Source: Stomorhina lunata (Eukaryota > Arthropoda > Insecta > Diptera > Rhiniidae). Taken from it: a stretch of 64,000 nt of DNA. Every line of letters starts with the position of its first letter. Within the stretch, counting starts at the first letter, position 1. The stretch lies in assembly GCA_933228675.1 (NCBI GenBank), contig OW121740.1, positions 37,354,792 through 37,418,791 on the forward strand, in the 5' to 3' direction. A model generated the notes under the pieces. The model did not search any database. It had not been told where the DNA came from and worked only from the letters and a program-made list of their open reading frames with translations. This document shows positions 56,275 to 64,000 of this stretch, piece after piece. A program made the translations under genes and the position numbers.

Positions 56275-57229
56275 TTAAAATATATGTTTTTAATAAAACA
56301 ACATTAAATTATTCTAAAAATTTGTTATTTCTATAATTTTGATCAAAAGTCACCAATAAATTCATAACATTTCGTATTTTTACCACAAAAAAAACAAATT
56401 TTAACCTTTGACCCTTATAAAAAAGGTTAATTATGCCCTATTTTAAAAACAGTTTTTGTATTGAGTCGTCATAGACTGAGCAAAAATATTCACATTTAGT
56501 TTTATACAAATTAAACTCAAGTAAAATTTACCACATATCTACTCAAATTATGCCCAAAAATGACTTTTTCCAAATTCGACAATTTCAAACCATAGATACG
56601 ACGAAACTGTATAAGATATTAACCTGATTTTTTCGAATGTTATTAAACCATCTGCCTATTTTTAGATGCCGATAAAAGAATTTGAAATTTTGAATATTTG
56701 TTAAACAAATTTTTCTTAAACTTAAAAAATGAGTTTTGAAACCGACCTGAAAGAAAAGTTCAATTTTTCTGTATGAAAAAAGCAATGTAAAATGCCTACA
56801 AATCTAAAAAAGGTAAATCATGTCTTATTTTGTAATTTCTGTTTTTTAAAGTAAAGTTTTTGCTGCATATCCTGAGGCATGTTGAAAAACGTACGAATTT
56901 TCAAGGGGAAAATGGCAATAACTCCAAAACTGTGGCATGGATTTTTGTTTTTTATGACTCTTGGGAAAGCCGTTTTAATTAATTTATATATTCTATTATT
57001 TTTTTGCAAAAGCAAATCTTTATTTGTTAAAATTTCACTAAAATCAGGACAAAAAAAGTTTTGTTTTAGTAAATTGCAAATTTGTGCAAATAATATTTAC
57101 CACATGTCATTCTTCACATTCTTAGGCAATTTTGGTTTTCAATTTAAAACGCAAATACAATCAAAGTAAAACCCATTTTTGGTTTTAAAGATTATACATT
57201 CTTTTTCCTAATTTTAAACGAAATTTTCA

Positions 57230-57495
57230 TTAATAAAACTTAATTTGGCAAAACTGCAAAAAAAGGCAAACAAAACTAAATAAACTATATTTCTAAGAAC
57301 TTTATACAATTTCAGTTTAAAGCTTTAATCCGAATAAAGCCAAATTTAAGTAATTTTGAATTTTACAAAATAAAAAATATATACTTAATACAAATTTGTA
57401 CTTTGCAAAAAAACAATTTTAAATGATTTACAGAAAAAAATCTATATTTTTTGGAATTGCGCAAACTTGCGCAAGTAATACTATAAGCACTTTGT
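57230..57495 (+). repeat. GCGCAAGT module, copy interrupted by INE-1-like element
   Basis: A degenerate module with the anchors ATTGCGCAAACTTGCGCAAG (57457-57476), CAATTTCAGTTT and CGAATAAAGCCAAA. Related modules lie at 48.24, 58.44, 61.5, 61.7, 62.35 and 62.52 kb. The INE-1-like element begins immediately after this copy. Confidence 0.55.
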
Positions 57496-58300
57496 TATAC
57501 CCTTCACCACCATAGGTGGAAAGGGTATTATAAGTTTGTGCTGATGTATGTAACGAATAGACATATTTGTCTTAGACCCACCTTTTAGTATACCAATAGG
57601 CTTAGAATCACTTTCTGAGTCGATTTAGCGATGTCCGTCCGTCCGTCTGGGTGGCTGGCTGGCTGGACCCCCATGTAAACCTTGTAATCAAACTACAGGT
57701 CGCAATTCTAAAGATAATTTAATGAAATTTGGCACAGAACATTTTTAATAATGGGACCATGGCAATTGAAATTGATCAAAACCGGTCCATTATTTATGGT
57801 ACCTCCCATAGGTCCCACTTCCCGGAATTGATATATTGGCCACAAATATTATTATTTTTTCATGAAATTTAAAACAAATACTGCTTATGTAAACTAAAAT
57901 CACTGTACCAAATTTCGTTGAAATCGGTCCACATTTGACCATAGCTCCCATACAAACACTTCTTAAAAAACGCAGTAAATGAGACAAAAAATCACTAAAA
58001 CGCTCGTAAATCTAAAGATAGTGAAAATTTTGAGTTTATTTTTTTGCATACATAATTTTTGTAATAACTGTAATCAATTTGCCAAATTTCGAGATAATCG
58101 GTCCACATTTGACCCTAGCTCTCATATAAGTCCAAAAGACGGAAACAGGTTTAATATATAAGTTCTGAGAAAATGTTTGTATGGTGACAAAATTTAGCAA
58201 ATATTTATCTTTATACAGGAAAAATAACACCTTTGACCCTAGTGGTGAACGGTATCTTATGGTCGGGCTTGACCGACTATAGCGCTTTCTTACTTGTTTT
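57496..58300 (+). mobile_element. INE-1-like element, complete copy A
   Basis: 805 bp from TATACCCTTCACCACCATAG to TTTCTTACTTGTTTT. The start forms a hairpin with GGTGGAAAGGGTATTATAAG; GTCCGTCCGTCTG lies about 130 bp in; GAAATCGGTCCACATTTGAC occurs in the middle; the 3' end has GTGGTGAACGGTATC, the hairpin GGTCGGGCTTGACCGAC, then TATAGCG. No protein is encoded: short frames at 57790-58230 read the element backwards. Nearly collinear with copy B. The resemblance to INE-1/DINE-1 is by architecture. Confidence 0.8.
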
Positions 58301-58480
58301 AAAACTCTTGATATATTTTGATTTTCTTTCTTTGGAAATGGACGATATAATAATATAGGTTAATAAATAACAAAAATTTTACTCTATTATGTTAAATTTA
58401 GCAAAAAATTTTTTCAAGAACTTTTAACAGAAAAATTTTGTTTAAACTAGCGCAAGTTTACGCAAGTTATGCTAAATACA
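58301..58480 (+). repeat. GCGCAAGT module
   Basis: Contains TAGCGCAAGTTTACGCAAGT at about 58448-58467, followed by GCAATTTTGGTTTTAAG near 58501. It probably continues, after the INE-1-like insertion, the module copy at 57230-57495. Confidence 0.45.
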
Positions 58481-59471
58481 TTTGTATTCCTAAGCTTGTT
58501 TGCAATTTTGGTTTTAAGTTTTAAAGCAGAAAAGGGCGAAATAAAGCTAAATTTATAACTTATAAAAAAGTTTCTGAAAAAAATTTGAAAAAATTAATGA
58601 ATGATTAGAAAAGCTATTTTATATAATTCAAAAACTATTTAAACAAATTTCTCATTTCAAACATTTTCTAATCAATTGTTTCACTTAAAAAAATTTATAT
58701 AAAGAAACCAGAACCAAAAACTCATACAACTCCCACGTTCCAATTGTAACGCTCTAAGAAGCTACAATTAAAATCAATTAAAAAATGTGAAAGAAAACCA
58801 TGACACCAACAAACTGTCTCAGGTATATTATCTATCTAGAGCTGTTTATCTCTAGCTCTTCAAAAGCTAGAAAGTCTAGTGAATACAAAATTGAAAATTT
58901 TTCTCATTAAGAATTCCAACAACGTTTCTTTCAAGGAAAATTACAAACAATATCAAATGACTACAATTTCAATTGAAAAGGTTAATAAAACAATTACGAA
59001 CAAAATATAACAAAAAGTTGTTTTAATTAATTTACTTTCATTAATTAAATCGCATTACAAGTCGAATAATATGAAAAAATTTGCATAGGATTTGAACGAA
59101 AAATGGAAAAAGTGATACAGAAGTTAGGGCATAGTAGAAATAGAAGAAATAAAAGGAATGACAACTTAAATTTATAAAAAACTAATTTTATATTTAAACA
59201 ATTAAACAGCTGTTTTTATCTGCCGAGGCGCCTGTTAGTTTCCTTAAGGGTTTTTTTTTTAATTGAATTATTTTAAATATGCTCGTGTTATAACACCCAA
59301 CAATATAGATACATATATTAGGATAGCTCGCACAGTGTCACAGTTAGGAAACAAAAATGTTCAAAATCCGAAACGTAAATGTTAACATTCACATCCAAAC
59401 AAAAATTGAGACAAACAATTTTCTCTCAAAGTTATGAAATTTTTAAATTTTCTGGTTAGTAGGAGGATTTT
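58481..59471. other. AT-rich unique DNA, no gene seen
   Basis: About 1 kb without a convincing frame. A TATATAAA at 58696-58703 lacks a full initiator at the right distance. TCTAGAGCTGTTTATCTCTAG-like small inverted repeats occur near 58837. Confidence 0.5.
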
Positions 59472-60284
59472 TATACCCTTCACCACCATAGGTGGAAAGG
59501 GTATTATAAGTTTGTGCTGATGTTTGTAACGCATACAAATATTTGTCTTAGACCCATCTTTTAGTATACCAATAGGCTTAGAATCACTTTCTGAGTCGAT
59601 TTAGCGATGTCCGTCCGTCCGTCCGTCCGTCCGTCTGACTGGACGGCTGGACCCCCATGTAAACCTTGTAATCAAACTACAGGTCGCAATTCTAAAGATA
59701 ATTTGATGAAATTTGGCACAGATAATTTTTTTGATAATGGGACCATGGCTATTGAAATTGGTCAAAATCGGTCCATTATTTATGGTACCTCCCATAGGTC
59801 GCACTTCCCGGAATTGCTATATTGGCCACGAATTTCAATATTTTTTCATGAAATTTAAAACAGATACTGCTTATGTAAACTTAAATCCCTGTACCAAATT
59901 TCGTTGAAATCGGTCCACATTTGACCATAGCTCCCATACAAACTCTTCTTCAAAAACGCACTAAATGAGACAAAAAATCTCTAAAACGCTCGTAAATCTA
60001 AAGATAATGAAAATTTTGAGTTTATTTTTTGCATACATAATTTTTGTAACTACTGTAATCAATTTGCCAAATTTCGAGATAATCGGTTCACATTTGACCC
60101 TAGCTCTCATATAAGTCCAAATGACGGAAACAGGTTGAATATATACGTTTTGAGAAAATGTTTGTATGATGGCAAAATTTAGCAAATATTTGTCTTTATA
60201 CAGGAAAAATAACACCTTTGACCTTAGTGGTGAAGGGTATCGTATGGTCGGCTTGACCGACTATAGCGCTTTCTTACTTGTTTT
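59472..60284 (+). mobile_element. INE-1-like element, complete copy B
   Basis: 813 bp, collinear with copy A from TATACCCTTCACCACCATAG to TTTCTTACTTGTTTT. The CCGT microsatellite (59608-59635) has more units than in copy A, and the terminal hairpin reads GTCGGCTTGACCGAC. Open frames at 59601-59907 and 59961-60215 fall entirely inside and have no domains. The near identity of A and B indicates fairly recent activity of the family in this genome. Confidence 0.8.
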
Positions 60285-60473
60285 ATATAAGTATTAACTT
60301 TTGAAAAGACCCCGATAAAATATCCTTTCATAATTCGCTTTCAATTTCTGACACTTAATATGTTAGAATGCATTCTATTAGTATAATAAAACTTTAATTG
60401 CGCAAAACTGCAATTTATTAAGTTATAATATATTTTTCAATAACAGCTTTTAATTTTAAATATGGCCATATTA

Positions 60474-60965
60474 CACAGTACGACAAAATTAAATTTTTTT
60501 GAGTACACATAAGTAATGTTAACAGAATATAAAAATAGGCTTAAAATAAAGAAATGCGTGTCTCGGCGTTTTGCTGTAGCACGTCACAATTTTAAGAAAA
60601 TCGATTTTAAAGATTCGAAGGAGGAGGTTCACTTGTAACGTAATACAATTATATAAAGTTCTATAAAAATATAATGGGTGAACCGATTTTAATGCTTGAG
60701 CTAGTTTTGAATTCAATTTGGATTTGTTTTTATTAATTAATTTTTATTTTTTCCGCAAGAGGACGCTTTAGTTTTCATGTAAAATTAAAAAATATCCAAA
60801 AAATGTACGAAATGAAACCTCCACGGTCCTTCAAATCTTAAAAATCGATTTTCTTAAAATTCTGACTTGCTACAGCAAAACGCCGAGACACGTATTTTTT
60901 TATTTTAAGCCTATTTTCATATTATTTTAACATTTCTCATGTGTACCAACCGCTGTCGTACTGTG
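60474..60965. mobile_element. 492-bp MITE-like element with long terminal inverted repeats
   Basis: CACAGTACGACA at 60474-60485 and TGTCGTACTGTG at 60954-60965 are exact inverted ends. Similarity continues inward for roughly 150 bp on each side, with anchors AATAGGCTTAAAATAA, GTGTCTCGGCGTTTTGCTGT and TTAAGAAAATCGATTTTAA on the left, and their complements on the right (near 60834-60920). TTA on both sides may be the target duplication. The central 190 bp is unique and non-coding. Superfamily not determined. Confidence 0.8.
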
Positions 60966-61326
60966 TTATAAGTTCATAGCTAGCTAGTCGAATCATTATA
61001 TTTCGTAGATCACGATCGATATTCCATGACATCTTGTAGTTTGTTATTAAGAAACATTTGTACTTTACATCGAGCCGAAGTTCCAAAAAGAACTGGGTAA
61101 AGAGAACTGGGTGCGAGTCGTAAGATCAAAACTCGTATTGTACAAACTAAGACTTAGTTTCTTATTATTTAACCCAAATAAGCATAGCATTTGCCCAACG
61201 ACTCACGAAGATACCAAGCCGCCCTGTGGAAACAAAATATATTAAAGGAAGCAGACCTTTGATGAACCTAGACAGACTAGGCATAACTCAGCAGGAAAAT
61301 AAAACTGCATTACAGTACCTGACCCA

Positions 61327-61426
61327 GGTATTTACCTGATGCCAGTATAACTACGTCGTCAGCTTAGACGGCAATCTTCCTCCCTAGTTAGTCAAATCTT
61401 TTGAAAATGACGTTGATCTCCTGTAG
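61327..61426 (-). pseudogene. Non-LTR reverse transcriptase fragment, broken
   Basis: The minus strand reads LQEINVIFKRFD, stop, LGRKIAV, stop, ADDVVILASGKYL, which is the conserved ADD region of a jockey/R1-like reverse transcriptase with the Tyr of YADD replaced by a stop. Two in-frame stops make it inactive. The homologous segment in copy 2 is open. Confidence 0.75.
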
Positions 61427-61494
61427 CCAAAGTAATGGAAATATATTTAGTCTAAATATGCAAAAATTTTCTTTAAAACCTTCTCGCAAAGTAT

Positions 61495-61800
61495 AATGTA
61501 ATTTGAAATAAAGCAAGTTTGCGCAAATAAAAATAAATTCATACTATTTCTAATACCTTTACGCAATTTTGGTTTTCAATATTTTGTCAAAATATAAAGA
61601 AATCAAAAAGAATTATTACTTCTAAAGCCATGGCTTTAATATATTTGACTAAGCAAAAAGTCTTTCATAAAAAAAATTTATTTTAAAATCGCGCAAGCCT
61701 ACACAAGTAAATGTAAAACCAGTTTTATACTAAGATATTTCGCTAATTTTGGTTTTGAATGAAATTGCAGAAGAAGCTAAAGCAACGTATTCATTTTTAA
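61495..61800 (+). repeat. Two GCGCAAGT modules (in copy 1)
   Basis: Two successive degenerate modules of about 180 bp: GCAAGTTTGCGCAAATAAA near 61514, then CGCGCAAGCCTACACAAGTAA near 61689. Each is followed by a TTTTGGTTTT-type segment. Confidence 0.6.
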
Positions 61801-62118
61801 AAATTCATTTTACTAGGCTATTAACTATGATTATATCACTCTGTATACGAAATTTCTTCACTGTGCCTTAATAATTTTTTGTTACCAAACTCTAAACACT
61901 GTGGACGGGAAACAAAACTCTTAATGTACAAACTTAGAACTTTCTTAATATTTAACCCAAATAAGCGCCTTTGCCCAACGACTCACTAAGATACCAAGCC
62001 GCCCTGTGGAAGCAAAATATATTAAAGGAAGCAGACCTTTGATGAACCTGGACAGACTAGACATACCTCATGTAGAAAATAAATCTGCATTACAGTCCCT
62101 GGCCCAGGAAGAAAGATC

Positions 62119-62253
62119 TTATAGTGCCGATTTCATAATTTTGGTGGTTATACTCAGGTATTTACCTGATACCAGTATAACTACGTCGTCAGCGTAGGCG
62201 ACGATCTTTCTCCCTAGTTGGTCAAATCTTCTGAGAATGACGTTGACCGCCTG
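62119..62253 (-). pseudogene. Non-LTR reverse transcriptase fragment with YADD
   Basis: 44 residues on the minus strand include VILRRFDQLGRKIVAYADDV followed by VILVSGKYLS and a stop after KSAL. YADD is the catalytic motif of motif C in reverse transcriptases, and the flanks resemble jockey/R1-type elements of flies. The frame is closed on both sides, so it is a dead fragment, better preserved than its duplicate at 61327-61426. Confidence 0.8.
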
Positions 62254-62324
62254 TAACCAAATTACAGGCTACAGGCGGTCTAAATATGCAAAAATTTTCT
62301 TTACAACCTTTTCGTAATGTATAA

Positions 62325-62645
62325 TATAATTTGAAATAAGGCAAGTTTGCGCAAATAAAAACAAATGTATACTACTTTTAATACTTTTACGCAATTTTGG
62401 TTTTCAATATTTTGTCAGAATATAAAGAAATCAAAAAGATTTTTTACTTCTAAAGCCATGACTTTAAAATATTTGACTATGCAAAAAGTCTTTCATTAAA
62501 AAATTAATATTTAAAAGTTGCGCAAGTATACGCAAGTAAAATTAAAAACAGTTTATTTTTAAGACCTTCCGCTAATTTTGGTTTTCAATAAAAAAGCAGA
62601 AGAAACTAAAGCAACAAAAATATTCATTTTTAAATAATTAACTTA
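62325..62645 (+). repeat. Two GCGCAAGT modules (in copy 2)
   Basis: GCAAGTTTGCGCAAATAAAA near 62342 and GCGCAAGTATACGCAAGTAAA near 62520, each followed by an AATTTTGGTTTTCAAT segment. Collinear with the modules of copy 1. Confidence 0.6.
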
Positions 62646-62745
62646 CTCAGGTATGACAAGTAAGTCACTCTTTATACAAAATTTCTTCACTGTGCCTTAC
62701 TAAGATTTTTTACCAAACTCTGAACACTGTGAACGGGAAACAACA

Positions 62746-64000
62746 AAAGTTTGAACAAAATTATTATTAAAAGGGAAGAACATATTAATGTCCATTTAAA
62801 ATACAAGTTGATAAGATTATCTTGTTGTGTTCAGAAGGCATTTAAATTGTACACGAGCATTCATTTGAATGCCTTCCACCAAACATTTGTGTTTTGATAC
62901 GACCAATTAAAATTCTAAACACATCGTTCTTTCAGTTTTTTTTTTTTTTTGTTGACGATACCTTTTATTTTTACAAAACAATTTTCTTATAAGAGGGCAG
63001 TTTAAGAAGTTTTTAAAACATTTTTAGTACATATTCAAATATTGATTTGAAAAATGTTGTCGTATTGAGTTGGTAATGTAATATAAAGTAGTGATAGTGA
63101 AGGAATTGGATCACTGCAGTATTTTTGAGGCCGAAATTCTTGACATTAAGGATGAACCAGAATAGCCAAGATGATATGTCCTTACAACAGTGAGATTAAG
63201 TCTTCAGATTCTGTCTTTCTTAATTAAACATCATCCCTGAACTGCGCAGATCTCTTACGAAATGGCTCTGCAGTTCAAAAGTTTTAAAGCTATTCTGGAA
63301 TCACTTCCTCCAAAAGTTGAAACTTTAAACCCTTTCCAATCTAACCTCGTAACATCGAAATTCCTTTTTATAACTTTAAAAATTATTTGGTTAAAGTAAT
63401 TGTAATGATATATAACATAATTAGGCTCATCATATCATAGTTTATCTACGACAATAGGTATCATCTTCCACAACATTATCCTTTTTCTATGATAATTTCT
63501 TATTAATTCTGTTACAAAATTTTAATAATTTGTTATATATTTAATAAGGGTCACAAAAGGATTACTCCTACATATTTATCGTATAAATAAATAACAAAAA
63601 CAATATCAGAAGGGTTACACATTCTCAAATAAGAAGACATGACTTTTGAACAAATTAATAGATGAGTTCCAGGAAAAATATTTATAAATAATTCGACTTT
63701 AAATAAAATAATTATGCAGAAAAAGGTGTTTCCCTAAATATTAACCCCAATTAGTTATGGTAAAATTCTCGTAAACTGAACTACTGAGATCATGAATAAA
63801 TAATTAGGGTTTTAGACAAATGGCCGAAGTTATGTTCTTAGATATTATATAAGTACTTATATAATCTAAACTATTCATTAATAAACAATAAGTATTTTAG
63901 AGAAGCGTCTTTCGTTATAGGAATTCTGAGTATATGAAACAGTTTCCAATATCTGACTGGCGACAAAAAATACATCCATTTTTATAATTTAAAGCTTGTA
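62746..64000. other. AT-rich unique DNA to the window end, no gene seen
   Basis: No convincing frame, RNA gene or transposon end. It contains a T-run near 62938-62951 and a 22-bp palindrome listed separately. Confidence 0.5.
63844..63865. repeat. 22-bp perfect palindrome
   Basis: A perfect dyad centred on AAGTACTT with arms of ATTATATAAGT. Entirely A/T apart from the central G and C. It may be chance in AT-rich DNA. Confidence 0.75.

Larger units (their letters stand above)
55701..57229. other. AT-rich unique DNA, no certain gene
   Basis: Several short frames occur on both strands (55981-56187, 56585-57015, 56879-57169) with Phe/Lys/Ile-rich composition as expected from AT-rich DNA. A nuclear-receptor-like site and a TTAA-flanked mini-element are listed separately. 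Confidence 0.45.
61138..61920 (+). repeat. Tandem duplication of about 785 bp, copy 1
   Basis: Starts with TTGTACAAACTAAGACTTAG and runs through CGACTCACGAAGATACCAAG, an RT fragment, two GCGCAAGT modules and ACACTGTGGACGGGAAAC. It is followed directly by copy 2 in the same orientation. Copy 1 lacks 50 bp present in copy 2. Confidence 0.85.
61921..62745 (+). repeat. Tandem duplication, copy 2
   Basis: Starts TTAATGTACAAACTTAGAAC and is collinear with copy 1 through CGACTCACTAAGATACCAAG to GAACACTGTGAACGGGAAAC. It carries 50 extra bases (62107-62156) that are bounded by CAG on both sides. The 63-residue + frame at 62006-62197 runs antisense to the RT fragment and is not favoured. Confidence 0.85.

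Noticed and set aside
58696..58727. TATATAAA followed by TCATAC as a core promoter
   Set aside because: The initiator deviates from TCAKTY and nothing downstream looks transcribed or coding.
57790..60215. Several ORFs of 60-84 residues inside the INE-1-like elements
   Set aside because: They lie in known-type non-coding elements and are not consistently conserved between copies A and B.

Overview
The window is AT-rich, non-coding eukaryotic DNA, most probably from a calyptrate (muscoid or blow-fly-like) dipteran. The reasons are two complete and several broken elements that resemble Drosophila INE-1/DINE-1 in layout, two non-LTR reverse transcriptase fragments, small inverted-terminal-repeat elements, and tens of kilobases of minisatellite. 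No complete host protein-coding gene is visible. The only protein-coding sequence recognised with confidence is transposon-derived: a truncated reverse transcriptase at 48849-49622 and a duplicated RT fragment near 61.3-62.3 kb. The species assignment is an inference.

Layout. 1-3.2 kb: a 29-bp AT-rich minisatellite that reverses orientation at about 1593 and makes a giant foldback. 4.0-5.3 kb: a 31-bp array that changes to a 29-bp unit part way along. 7.4-31.5 kb: five blocks of one diverged 31-bp satellite built around GCAACATTGTCTAT, with several local higher-order repeats. The blocks are separated by four unique islands (12.5-14.0, 19.5-20.4, 25.1-26.2, 28.9-30.2 kb) that hold hairpins, a consensus-like TATA plus initiator pair (29299-29333) and short exon-like open segments. 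31.5-33.9 kb: remnants of INE-1-like elements and a duplicated segment. 35.2-36.1 kb: an 897-bp element with CCCAG...CTGGG ends and a tRNA-like segment. 36.1-45.2 kb: three 12-bp arrays, the first (3.9 kb) in one orientation and the other two in the opposite orientation. 45.5-46.9 kb: a 31-bp array and a foldback array. 48.4-50.0 kb: an INE-1-like element interrupted by a retrotransposon with a clean 11-bp target duplication. 50.34-55.70 kb: a region bounded by perfect 14-bp inverted repeats, carrying two tRNA-like segments and about 143 copies of a 21-bp unit. 55.7-64 kb: AT-rich DNA with a TTAA-flanked mini-element, two complete INE-1-like elements, a long-TIR MITE-like element, a degenerate GCGCAAGT module, and a tandem duplication of about 785 bp that carries RT fragments.

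How the parts relate. The genes do not form a pathway. The unifying theme is repeat architecture. Three minisatellite families have monomers made of a perfect 16-bp palindrome plus a short asymmetric spacer, others carry shorter or imperfect dyads, and several arrays also reverse orientation as wholes. Transcription through these junctions would give long double-stranded RNA, which makes hairpin-siRNA or piRNA loci a testable idea. Four tRNA-like segments, all on the + strand, lie beside arrays or inside the CCCAG-ended regions. This combination is the most interesting part of the window.
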